Source: DSOI01 sp041394885 (GTDB taxonomy: Bacteria > Acidobacteriota > Terriglobia > Bryobacterales > Bryobacteraceae). From it: DNA of 64,000 nucleotides. Made by a program: the position numbers and the translations under genes. Below are positions 43,699 through 51,907 of this stretch, in pieces; the stretch's first letter is position 1, and each line of letters begins with the position of its first letter. The notes under the pieces were generated by a model. The model was not told where the DNA came from, made no database searches, and saw only the letters and a list, made by a program, of their open reading frames with translations. The stretch spans positions 73,220 to 137,219 of the forward strand of contig JAWKHI010000016.1 in NCBI GenBank assembly GCA_041394885.1. The letters run 5' to 3'.

Positions 43699-45114
43699 CT
43701 ATTCCGCCGCCACCTCGAACCGGTCCCCCGTGTCGGCCACCCACTGCCGCAGCCGCGCCGCCAGCTTTCTGCGCTCGGCCCGGTACCGGTTGTTGTGCGC
43801 CAGATTCGCCTGCTCATAGGGATCCTCGTTCAGGTTGTACAGCAGCCACGGCATCCCGGCGAACGACACGTATTTCCAGCCATCCCGCGTCACGATCCCA
43901 CGGTACGGCTTATTGATGCTGTGCGCATGTCCGGTCGGAACCACGTTCTGCAGGAACGCCGAGTCGGGCGCCGGGCCCGCCGCTTTGCGCTGCGTCAGTC
44001 GGAGGTGCGAATAGTCGTATCCTTCCATCCACGACGGCTTGTCGATCCCACACAGCCCCAGCGTCGTCGGCGCGATGTCCACCGTCGTCAGCACCGCGTC
44101 CGGCCGCGAGTTGGCGCGATTGTTGTAGCGCGGCTCTTCGCCCGCCAGGATGAACGGCACCCGTACGGACTCCTCGAATGGATTCGTCTTCCGGTACATC
44201 CCGTGGGACCCGTGCATGTCGCCATGGTCGCTGAACACCACCAGGTGCGTGTTGAACCCGAGCCCAGCCTTGTCGAGCGATTCGCGCACACGCCCGATGT
44301 TGTGGTCCCAGTTTTCGATCATCGCGTAGTAACCCGCCAGTTCACGCCGCGCCGTCGACTGTACCTCCGGCGACCCCGGTACGTTCGGACGCATCTCCAG
44401 CCGATTGGGATTGAACCGGTGCATGTAGTCCGGCGGTGCGACGTAGGGATCGTGCGGCGGCTGCACCGAGAGCACCGCGAAGAACGGCTTCGCACGCCCG
44501 GCCTTGGCCTCTTCGCCGCGCTCGCCCACGTACTTGATCAGCAGGTTCGTCAGCTCGTCGGTTTCATAGCCGGGAAGGCGGTAGTGAAACGCATCCCTTC
44601 CGCGCCCCCCGTGAACCCAACTGTCCCACTGGCTGTTGTTATTCTCATAACCCACCCAGTGCTCGAAGCCGCCGCGCTTATCGGGATCGGTGATATGAAA
44701 CGCCCCGCGGCCGGTGGCTTCCTTGTGGCCGGCCAGATGCCATTTGCCGAAATACGCCGTGTGATACCCGGCGTCGTGGAACGGCTTGGCGATGGTGGGC
44801 TGGCCCTCCGGCAGCGCGTACTCGTGCCCCACCACGCAATGGTGCGCCCAACGGCTGGTGAGCACCGATCCGCGAAACGGACAGCACAACGGGAACGACG
44901 ACACCGCCCGCGTGAAGTTCACTCCCAGCGACGACAGGTTGTCGATGTTCGGCGTCGACACGTTCGGGTCGCCATTGCAGCTCAAAGCCTGGGCCCGGTG
45001 CTGGTCCGCGAACAGCCAAATCACGTTCGGACGCGAGCCTCCGCCGGGAGCGCGGGTCTGCAGCGACGCTCCGGCGAGCGCGGCCGGCGAGCCGAGGAAT
45101 GTACGTCGATTCAT
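43699..45114 (-). CDS. Exported type I sulfatase
   Basis: The ATG at 45114 gives 471 residues with a Tat/Sec-like start (MNRRTFLGSPAALAGASLQT). Sulfatase hallmarks are VIWLFADQHRAQALS (metal Asp) and C77-C78-P79-F80-R81, a CxPxR site whose Cys is converted to formylglycine. HFGKWHLAG-type AYFGKWHLAGHKE and VFSDHGDMHGSHGMYRK also match. It releases sulfate from a sulfated glycan or other ester. It is divergent from the Gfo/Idh gene with a 21-bp gap. Region 43500-43698 downstream holds only an inverted repeat (43621-43631 with 43658-43667). Confidence 0.94.
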   Translation of the reverse strand: MNRRTFLGSPAALAGASLQTRAPGGGSRPNVIWLFADQHRAQALSCNGDPNVSTPNIDNLSSLGVNFTRAVSSFPLCCPFRGSVLTSRWAHHCVVGHEYALPEGQPTIAKPFHDAGYHTAYFGKWHLAGHKEATGRGAFHITDPDKRGGFEHWVGYENNNSQWDSWVHGGRGRDAFHYRLPGYETDELTNLLIKYVGERGEEAKAGRAKPFFAVLSVQPPHDPYVAPPDYMHRFNPNRLEMRPNVPGSPEVQSTARRELAGYYAMIENWDHNIGRVRESLDKAGLGFNTHLVVFSDHGDMHGSHGMYRKTNPFEESVRVPFILAGEEPRYNNRANSRPDAVLTTVDIAPTTLGLCGIDKPSWMEGYDYSHLRLTQRKAAGPAPDSAFLQNVVPTGHAHSINKPYRGIVTRDGWKYVSFAGMPWLLYNLNEDPYEQANLAHNNRYRAERRKLAARLRQWVADTGDRFEVAAE

Positions 45115-45123
45115 CTCTGTCAC

Positions 45124-45129
45124 TATAAT
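45124..45129 (+). promoter_or_regulatory. Consensus -10 TATAAT six bases before the Gfo/Idh start
   Basis: A perfect TATAAT lies in the 21-bp gap between divergent sulfatase and oxidoreductase genes. Transcription would begin at the ATG at 45136. A -35 would sit inside the sulfatase coding region and is not clear. Confidence 0.6.
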
Positions 45130-45135
45130 CGACCC

Positions 45136-46362
45136 ATGACATCGATTGGACGCAGAACGATTCTCACCGCCGGCGCCATGAGCGCCGTTTCCTACCAGCG
45201 TGTGCTGGGAGCAAACGATCGGGTTCGCATCGGGCTCATTGGCTGCGGCGGCCGCGGCATACAAGCGCTGCTCAAAGGAGCCCTCGCCTTCCGCGAACAG
45301 GAAAATGTCGACTTCGCCGCCGTGTGCGACATCTGGCGCCAGCACGCCGAAGAAGCCGCCGGCGTCGTCCGCGAGGCCACCGGCGTCGACCCCAGGCAGA
45401 TCAAGGCTTACCGCGAAGTGCTCGCCGCCTCCGATATCGACGCCGTCATCATCGCGACCCCGGATCATCAGCACGCCGTCATGCTCACCGACGCGGTGCG
45501 CGCGGGCAAAGACGCCTATTGCGAAAAACCGCTTGCGATGGACATGAAAGAGCTCAACACTTGCGTCGACGCGGTGAAGCGAACCGATCGCGTCGTCCAG
45601 ATGGGCACGCAGATCCGCAGCCTCCCCAGTTCCATGGCCGCGCGCAAGTGGGTGATGGACGGCAACCTGGGCACGGTGTTCAAGATCGAGCAGGAGCGCA
45701 ATTCGGTCAAGCCCTACTGGCACGTGCGGGGAGAACGCCCTTTGAACGAGGAAGACACCGATTGGCGCGCATTCCTGTTCCAGCGCAAGAACCGGCCCTT
45801 CGACGCACAGACCTACACCGGATGGTACGGGCATCGCGATTTTTCCCGCGGCCCCCATTCGAACCTCATGGTTCACTTCATTGACCTTGTCCATCACGTC
45901 ACCGGGTCCGGGCCGCCAAACCGCTGCGTCAGTCTCGGCGGCAGTTTCCGCTACAAGGACAACTACGACGCGCCCGATTCGGTGGAGTGCATCCTTGACT
46001 ACGACAAGTTCCTGGTGCGCTACTCAACCGCGTTCGGCACCGGCGCGGGCAACTACCTGAAGTTCTTCGGATCGCGCGGCACCCTCGATGCTTCCAACTG
46101 GAACGGCAAGCCGTTCGCCGTTCTCCCCGAACGCGCCGAACAGCCGCTGCCGGAAGGAACCTCGATTCCGGAAATGGAGTCAGACCCGCATATGCTCAAC
46201 TGGTTGAAGTGCCTGCGCACCCGCCAGCAGCCGAATGCACCCATCGAGGCCGGTTACAGTCATTCCGTGGCCGTGATCATGGCCGACGAAGCACTCATCC
46301 GCGGACGCCGCATGGTGCACGACGCTACCCGCCGGGCCATCAAGGAGAGGTTGATTCCATGA
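45136..46362 (+). CDS. Exported Gfo/Idh/MocA-family oxidoreductase
   Basis: The 408-residue protein starts MTSIGRRTILTAGAMSAVSY, a Tat-like signal. The Rossmann motif is RIGLIGCGGRGIQALL, the catalytic-Lys motif CEKPLAMDMKE, and the substrate domain includes HYGHRDFS-type GWYGHRDFSRGPHSNLMVHFIDLVHHV. It oxidises or reduces a sugar derivative with bound NAD(P). The stop overlaps the RraA start in an ATGA, and an IlvD/Edd-family dehydratase follows, forming a sugar-acid-like catabolic operon. Confidence 0.93.
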   Translation: MTSIGRRTILTAGAMSAVSYQRVLGANDRVRIGLIGCGGRGIQALLKGALAFREQENVDFAAVCDIWRQHAEEAAGVVREATGVDPRQIKAYREVLAASDIDAVIIATPDHQHAVMLTDAVRAGKDAYCEKPLAMDMKELNTCVDAVKRTDRVVQMGTQIRSLPSSMAARKWVMDGNLGTVFKIEQERNSVKPYWHVRGERPLNEEDTDWRAFLFQRKNRPFDAQTYTGWYGHRDFSRGPHSNLMVHFIDLVHHVTGSGPPNRCVSLGGSFRYKDNYDAPDSVECILDYDKFLVRYSTAFGTGAGNYLKFFGSRGTLDASNWNGKPFAVLPERAEQPLPEGTSIPEMESDPHMLNWLKCLRTRQQPNAPIEAGYSHSVAVIMADEALIRGRRMVHDATRRAIKERLIP

Positions 46363-46449
46363 AAAAACCCGACCATTTCATTCTTACTCGTACTGGCCGC
46401 CGCGGCGCCTTCCAGGCAGCGAAAACCCGCCGCGCGAGCGGGCCCGCTG

Positions 46450-47091
46450 TTGGCCGGGTTCGCGCGCACCACCGTCGCCTCGGTCTCCGATGCCGTGGAT
46501 CAAGTCACAGGCCAACGCGGTTACATGAATCACGACATGCAGGCCCGGGTAACAGGCCGCATCGTCGGACGCGCCACCACCGCGCTGCTCCGGCCTTCGA
46601 CACCCGACAAGTCAACGCCCGCCACTGCCATCAAACACGCGGTGGAAATGATCGACAACGCCCAGCCCGGCCAGGTCGGAGTCATCGTCGTCGAAAACGG
46701 CCTCGACATGACCGGTCTCGGGGGCTTGATGGCCACCGCCGCATCCTCGCGCGGCATGGCCGGTATGGTCATCGACGGTTCGGTGCGCGACGTCGCCGAA
46801 ATACGCGGACTCGGCCTGCCCGTCTACGCGCGCGGCCTGATCCCGGCCACCGCCGTCGGCCGCTACTTGAGCGTCTCGCGCGATGAACCGGTCACCTGTG
46901 CCGGAGTCACCGTACGCCCGGGAGACATCATCGTGGGCGGCGAAGACGGCGTGGTTGTGGTGCCATCGGCCAAGGCCAATGAGGTGCTCGCCAAGGCCCG
47001 TGAGATCGATGAGCGCGAGTCGAAAATGGTGCCCTTCATTCAGAAGTTCCGCTCCCTCACTAAAGCGATCGAAGTGTTCAACAGGATTTAA
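46450..47091 (+). CDS. RraA-family aldolase/decarboxylase, true start probably at 46359 across a frameshift
   Basis: The in-frame part from the TTG at 46450 gives 213 residues with the RraA pattern: ARTTVASVSDAVDQ, DNAQPGQVGVIVVENG, GMAGMVIDGSVRDVAEIRGLGLPVYARG and VRPGDIIVGGEDGVVVVP. Members act as 4-hydroxy-4-methyl-2-oxoglutarate aldolases or oxaloacetate decarboxylases; others regulate RNase E. An ATG at 46359 overlaps the Gfo/Idh stop, as expected of the native start. It is followed by six A's. With five A's the frame would read a signal peptide (NPTISFLLVLAAAAPS) straight into this ORF. So one base appears inserted, or a slip occurs. Confidence 0.85.
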   Translation: MAGFARTTVASVSDAVDQVTGQRGYMNHDMQARVTGRIVGRATTALLRPSTPDKSTPATAIKHAVEMIDNAQPGQVGVIVVENGLDMTGLGGLMATAASSRGMAGMVIDGSVRDVAEIRGLGLPVYARGLIPATAVGRYLSVSRDEPVTCAGVTVRPGDIIVGGEDGVVVVPSAKANEVLAKAREIDERESKMVPFIQKFRSLTKAIEVFNRI

Positions 47092-47137
47092 TCGCCGCGG
47101 CCGCGCTTGTTTGGGAGAGAATAGTCAGTTACATCCC

Positions 47138-48934
47138 ATGAAGCCCCGCGACCCTTCTTCCGAATGCGCCGGCCGCCTCCGCAGCCGGTGTTGGTTCGAC
47201 AACGTCTCTGACCCCGGCGCCACCGCCATCTACATTGAGCGCTATCCCAACTACGGCATCACCCGCGAGGAGATGCAGTCGGGCAAGCCGATCATTGGAA
47301 TCGCCCAAACCGGGAACGATCTCGCTGCCTGCAATCGCCACCACATCGAGCTCGCCAAGCGCGTCCGCGATGGCATTCGGGACGCCGGCGGCGTTCCCTT
47401 CGAATTCCCGGTGCATCCGATCCAGGAAAGCTGCCGCCGCCCCACTGCCGCGGTGGATCGCAACCTCGCCTACCTCGGCCTGGTGGAAGTCCTCCACGGC
47501 TACCCGCTTGACGGCGTCGTGCTCACCACCGGATGCGACAAAACCACTCCGGCATGCATCATGGCCGCCGCCACCGTGAACATCCCCGCCATTGTCTTCT
47601 CCGGCGGGCCCATGCTCAACAGCTATTACAAGGGCCAACTCGCCGGCTCCGGCATGGCGCTATGGGACGCGCGCCGGCTCCTCGCCGCCGGCGAGATTGA
47701 CCGGCCCGGCTTCATGGCCATGGTGGCGGCGTCGGTTCCCTCGGTGGGCCACTGCAACACGATGGGAACCGCCACGTCGATGAACTCGCTGGCCGAGGCG
47801 CTCGGCATGTCGCTCCCCGGTTGCGCCGCCATCCCGGCCCCCTATCGGGAGCGCGCCCAAATGGGATACTTCACCGGGCAGCGCATTGTCGAGATGGTGC
47901 ACGAGGATCTGCGGCCGTCCAAGGTGCTCACCCGCGAAGCGTTCGAGAACGCGATCGTCGTTTGCTCCGCCATCGGCGGCTCCACGAATTGCCCGCCCCA
48001 TCTCATTGCAATCGCCCGCCATATCGGCGTCGAGCTCGATATCCAGGACTGGGAGACCATCGGCCACGCCGTGCACCTGCTGGTGAACGTCCAACCCGCC
48101 GGCGAGTTTCTGTGCGAAGAGTACTACCGCGCCGGGGGCGTCCCCGCCGTGATCGCCGAGTTGCGCAAAGCCGGCCTGATTCGTGAAAACGCCATCACCG
48201 TCTCCGGCAAAACGGTGGGCGAAAGCTACGCCGGTTTCGCCGGTACGCTCGACGCCAACGTCATCCGCCCTTACGACAACCCCGTCAAGGAGCACGCCGG
48301 TTTCGCCGTGCTCTCCGGGAACCTGTTCGACGCCGCCCTGATCAAGACTTCGGTCATCGGTGAGGAGTTCACCCGCCGCTTCCTCTCCGATCCGAAAAGC
48401 CCGGAATGCTTCACCGGACGCGCCATCGTGTTCGAAGGCCCGGAGGATTACCATGACCGCATCAACGATCCGGCCCTCGATATCGACGAAACCTGCATCC
48501 TCGTGGTCCGCGGTGTCGGTCCGGTCGGGTATCCGGGTTCGGCCGAAGTGGTCAACATGCAGCCGCCCGACGCTCTGATCCAAAAGGGTGTGAATCAGCT
48601 CCCCACCATCGGCGACGGCCGGCAAAGCGGCACCTCCGCCAGTCCGTCGATCCTCAACGCGTCGCCAGAGTCCGCCGTCGGAGGCAATCTCGCTATCCTC
48701 CGGACCGGTGACATGCTGAAAGTGGACCTTCAGGCCCGCCGCGTCGACATCCAGATTTCAGACGAAGAGATCGCCCGCCGCCGGGCCGAGATGAAGATCG
48801 AGTTCCCCGCCCACCAGACTCCATGGCAGGAATTGCAGCGGGCGCATATCGGCCAGCTCTCGAGCGGGATGTGCCTGGAGTTCGCGGTGAAGTACCGCGA
48901 GGTCGGGCGCGACATTCCGCGCCACAGTCACTGA
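47138..48934 (+). CDS. IlvD/Edd-family sugar-acid dehydratase
   Basis: The ATG at 47138 gives 598 residues. The Fe-S cysteines are seen in AACNRHH (C66), TTGCDKTTPAC (C133) and SVGHCNTMGTATSMN. The Mg/carbamate region and the C-terminal swivelling domain (GRQSGTSASPSILNASPESA) are intact. The long C-terminus and QTGNDLAACNRHH pattern are nearer to pentonate/arabonate dehydratases than to IlvD of branched-chain synthesis. The product would be a 2-keto-3-deoxy acid. It is downstream of the RraA-family gene, a possible aldolase for that product. Confidence 0.92.
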   Translation: MKPRDPSSECAGRLRSRCWFDNVSDPGATAIYIERYPNYGITREEMQSGKPIIGIAQTGNDLAACNRHHIELAKRVRDGIRDAGGVPFEFPVHPIQESCRRPTAAVDRNLAYLGLVEVLHGYPLDGVVLTTGCDKTTPACIMAAATVNIPAIVFSGGPMLNSYYKGQLAGSGMALWDARRLLAAGEIDRPGFMAMVAASVPSVGHCNTMGTATSMNSLAEALGMSLPGCAAIPAPYRERAQMGYFTGQRIVEMVHEDLRPSKVLTREAFENAIVVCSAIGGSTNCPPHLIAIARHIGVELDIQDWETIGHAVHLLVNVQPAGEFLCEEYYRAGGVPAVIAELRKAGLIRENAITVSGKTVGESYAGFAGTLDANVIRPYDNPVKEHAGFAVLSGNLFDAALIKTSVIGEEFTRRFLSDPKSPECFTGRAIVFEGPEDYHDRINDPALDIDETCILVVRGVGPVGYPGSAEVVNMQPPDALIQKGVNQLPTIGDGRQSGTSASPSILNASPESAVGGNLAILRTGDMLKVDLQARRVDIQISDEEIARRRAEMKIEFPAHQTPWQELQRAHIGQLSSGMCLEFAVKYREVGRDIPRHSH

Positions 48935-49110
48935 CGGGTTACGGGACCCAGTGAACACAGGAAGTGGAGCTGCAGGGCCGGTCCGTTACTGAAGCCGCGC
49001 GCGTCAGCAAGCGGTCGGAATCCTGATCTTTCCACAGCCATCTCGTCTCAACCGGCGAACGACGGCGTCCGTTCTGAGACACCGGGGTTCCAGCCGTCCA
49101 CAGGGGCGGC

Positions 49111-50328
49111 TCACTTCGGGGTAACGTGGATCAACGCACCGGGATTGGCGTCTTCGAGAAGCCACAGAGATCCATCCGGGGCTTCGGCCACGTCGCGGAT
49201 GCGCTTGCCCAAGTCCCAGCGTTCGGCAGCCTTCGCGCCGCCCTTCCCGTCAAAAACAATGCGGTTGAGCGACATGCTTCCCAGGCCGCTGATGAAACCG
49301 CTTCCCTCCCATTGCGGGAAAGTCTTGCTGCCGCGGTAGAACATCAGGTTGCCCGGCGCGATAACGGGCGTCCAATAGAGCACCGGCTTGGCAAACTCCG
49401 GACGAGAGTCATGGCTCGGAATCGGCACCTGGTTGTAATTCTTGCCGAACGAGACCAGCGGCCAGCCGTAGTTTTTGCCCCTCTCGATCAGATTTAACTC
49501 GTCGCCGCCACGCGGCCCGTGTTCCACTTCCCACAACTCGCCGGCTGGCGAAAACGCAAGGCCATACGGGGCGCGGAAACCACTCGCCCATGTCTCGGCC
49601 GGCGTCTGGTTGCCTTCCGGAAACGTATAGGTGCTCACCACCTTCGCCGTCTTGGCCAATTCGGTGTCACGGGGCGGATCGATCAGCGCGATCGTCGATT
49701 CGCCGGTCTTGCCGAAGTTGGGATTGCCCGGCGCCGGTTTCCCGTCGAGCGTCAGCCGCACGATCTTGCCCACTGGCTGGTTCGGATCCTGTGCCGGCGT
49801 CATGCGCTGGCGGTCGCCCACCGACATGAAAAGAAATTGGCCGTCGGGTGAGAAGGCGATCTGCCCGCCTGCCTGGCCGCCCTTGCCCCTCGGCATCTGG
49901 CGCCAGAGCACCTCGAAATTCTCCAGCCTCGTTACTCGTCCGATGACCAGTTTGCCGCGTGCCAACACCTGGCTTCCGCCATACTCGCCAGGTTCGATAT
50001 AGGTGAGATAAATGCTCTGGTCAGTAGCGAACTTCGGCGATACGAACACGCCCAGCATGCCGTTCTGGCCCTGCCAATACACCGGCGGGGTGCCGCTCAG
50101 CGGCGTAATCTTTTCTCCCGTCGCCGATACCAGCCAGACGGGTCCGATCTTCTCGGTCACCAGCATGCGCCCATCCGGGAGAAAGGCGATCCGCCAGGGC
50201 AGCCCAAAGGTGGCCGTGGTGGCCGTCTGAAAAGGCAATGTGGCTTCTGGCTGCTTTTCGCCCACGTTGACCTGAGCCCAGGCCGTTGCACACAGGAGCA
50301 GCCCGACTCGCGCGAGTTTGGTCGTCAT
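49111..50328 (-). CDS. Secreted PQQ-dependent aldose-type sugar dehydrogenase (glucose/sorbosone dehydrogenase family)
   Basis: The ATG at 50328 gives 405 residues with a short signal (TTKLARVGLLLCATAWAQ). The six-bladed propeller motifs are LPWRIAFLPDGRMLVTEKIG, QGQNGMLGVFVSPKF, SVGDRQRMTPAQDPNQPVGKI and EHGPRGGDELNLIERGKNYGWP, the last carrying PQQ/calcium-site residues of the YliI family. It oxidises free sugars in the periplasm. It sits in a region of other exported sugar enzymes. The 176 bases 48935-49110 downstream hold no gene. Confidence 0.92.
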   Translation of the reverse strand: MTTKLARVGLLLCATAWAQVNVGEKQPEATLPFQTATTATFGLPWRIAFLPDGRMLVTEKIGPVWLVSATGEKITPLSGTPPVYWQGQNGMLGVFVSPKFATDQSIYLTYIEPGEYGGSQVLARGKLVIGRVTRLENFEVLWRQMPRGKGGQAGGQIAFSPDGQFLFMSVGDRQRMTPAQDPNQPVGKIVRLTLDGKPAPGNPNFGKTGESTIALIDPPRDTELAKTAKVVSTYTFPEGNQTPAETWASGFRAPYGLAFSPAGELWEVEHGPRGGDELNLIERGKNYGWPLVSFGKNYNQVPIPSHDSRPEFAKPVLYWTPVIAPGNLMFYRGSKTFPQWEGSGFISGLGSMSLNRIVFDGKGGAKAAERWDLGKRIRDVAEAPDGSLWLLEDANPGALIHVTPK

Positions 50329-50432
50329 TTGTTCATTCTCCCTCACTTCGCCGTCTCGCGTCGGAACCGGAATTGCCCGCTCTCCGGGGTCCCAGCGCCC
50401 GCGTTTGTCCCCGCGTTTGTCAGTTTTGCTAA

Positions 50433-51812
50433 CTAGACCCGCGTGAACCGGACCCCTAGCATCGTGTCGAGCGTTTCGCGGATCGCGTCCGGGGTGAACG
50501 GTTCCACGAGGATGCGCACCGCGCCCTGCTCCAGAAGGTCCACCCATCCGCCGTCAGGGCTCCGCAGGCAAACCGCAACCGGCACCGGATCGGTGCGGCG
50601 GAGAGGACTCCCGCTCGCCAGGTCGAGCACGCGGCCATAGTTGCCGTCGGGTAGGTCCAGACTCGTAAAGACGGCGTCGAACCCGCCTGTGGCGATGAAG
50701 AACTCCTCCGCCTCCCCGAACGAGCCGGCGGCCCACACCTCAGCCCCAAAGGACTCGAGCGTTCGCCGTAACTGCAATCGCATTTCCGGACGCATCACCA
50801 GCAGCACCCGCGGCCGTTGCGTTTCGGCGCGCCCGGCCCCGGACAGGCCTCGCGCCGCTCTGCCGGCTGCCTCCCGCACAATCGGTTCGGCGATGTCGCG
50901 CAAATCGGTCCAATGCAGGCTGCTGCCAAGCTCGCTATCGGATCCCGCCGCAAGATTGGATCCGCCCCAGATGCGCGCGTGCGGCTGGTCTTCCGCCGCC
51001 TGAAAGGCGTCGAGCAGTTTGCCCACGTCAAAGACGTCTTCGTCGTAGGGCGATCCCCGGATCACGCTGTAGGTGTACCGGCCGCCAGGACGCGTGCAGA
51101 TGAGGCTGATCAGGTTACGGTGCCCTTGCGAGGCCAGCACCAGACGCGAATTCGGGTCGCCCTTCTCGTCCACGATCGCGAAGTCGTGGCCAGACTGATA
51201 CAGGATCTCCGGTCTGACCGTGACCGGCGAGATGCCGGCCCGCCCTTCGATCAAGGCCAGCAGCCGGTCGCACACCGCTCGAATCGTCGATTTGACCAGC
51301 GCGTCGTCGCCCACCGCCTTGCCGCGCATGCGCTGTTCGCGATACGGTTCGAACACCCACGTGAAGTGGTTTCGTACCAGATCGTCGAGGTTCACCGGAT
51401 ACAGTCCGCCGCAGACGTCGATCTTGTTGTTGTACTGCACGATCCAACGGAGCATCGGCATGCCCTCGGCCCGCTCGAGCATGTGATGATACTCGAGCAC
51501 GAAGGCCGTCAGGCATACATCCTGGTCCGCGTTCCACACATAAACCGGAACCGGCCTCCGGCGCTCGAGCCAGCGCTCCATCAGCCGCCCTTGCCGGACG
51601 GCGATGTATGCCTGCATCGCCGCGCTCATCGCGGCTTCGCGCACTACCCCGGCGTGATGATCGAAATGCACGTAGTGGCCGCGGTGGCCAGGCAGATCGT
51701 CGACGACTTCCACTCCGATCGAGTATTCCGGAGCAGACTCGATGAAGTGGTCCCAGCTTGTGAAGCGCTTCGACGGCACCCGCAAGCTGATATTGCTAAA
51801 TTCGTCTTCCAT
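50433..51812 (-). CDS. DHH-like domain fused to a degenerate receiver domain
   Basis: The ATG at 51812 has a GGGAGG site and gives 459 residues; 31 codons upstream lie in the divergent sulfatase promoter. The N-terminal 300 residues contain HYVHFDHHAGVV (D51-H52-H53), a DHH-type metal motif, and VYVWNADQDVC downstream, as in DHH phosphoesterases, but no family is certain. Residues about 335-459 look like a CheY receiver, with key sites changed: the acidic pair is MRPEM, the phospho-Asp site is Ser in AVFTSLDLPDG, and the Lys is Glu in ILVEPFTPD. It is thus a pseudo-receiver. Function unknown. Confidence 0.72.
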   Translation of the reverse strand: MEDEFSNISLRVPSKRFTSWDHFIESAPEYSIGVEVVDDLPGHRGHYVHFDHHAGVVREAAMSAAMQAYIAVRQGRLMERWLERRRPVPVYVWNADQDVCLTAFVLEYHHMLERAEGMPMLRWIVQYNNKIDVCGGLYPVNLDDLVRNHFTWVFEPYREQRMRGKAVGDDALVKSTIRAVCDRLLALIEGRAGISPVTVRPEILYQSGHDFAIVDEKGDPNSRLVLASQGHRNLISLICTRPGGRYTYSVIRGSPYDEDVFDVGKLLDAFQAAEDQPHARIWGGSNLAAGSDSELGSSLHWTDLRDIAEPIVREAAGRAARGLSGAGRAETQRPRVLLVMRPEMRLQLRRTLESFGAEVWAAGSFGEAEEFFIATGGFDAVFTSLDLPDGNYGRVLDLASGSPLRRTDPVPVAVCLRSPDGGWVDLLEQGAVRILVEPFTPDAIRETLDTMLGVRFTRV

Positions 51813-51907
51813 GTGGCGCTCCCTCCCGGAACCGCAACCTAACAACAAACCGCGAAAACCCGGAAGAGCAGCTTCCCTCACTTCTACGATAGGCTGTGAG
51901 GACACCT

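Noticed and set aside
43640..43712. tRNA-like string (minus strand GGCGGAATAGCTGGTAGAGC)
   Set aside because: No anticodon stem or T arm can be formed and it includes the sulfatase stop; taken as coincidence.
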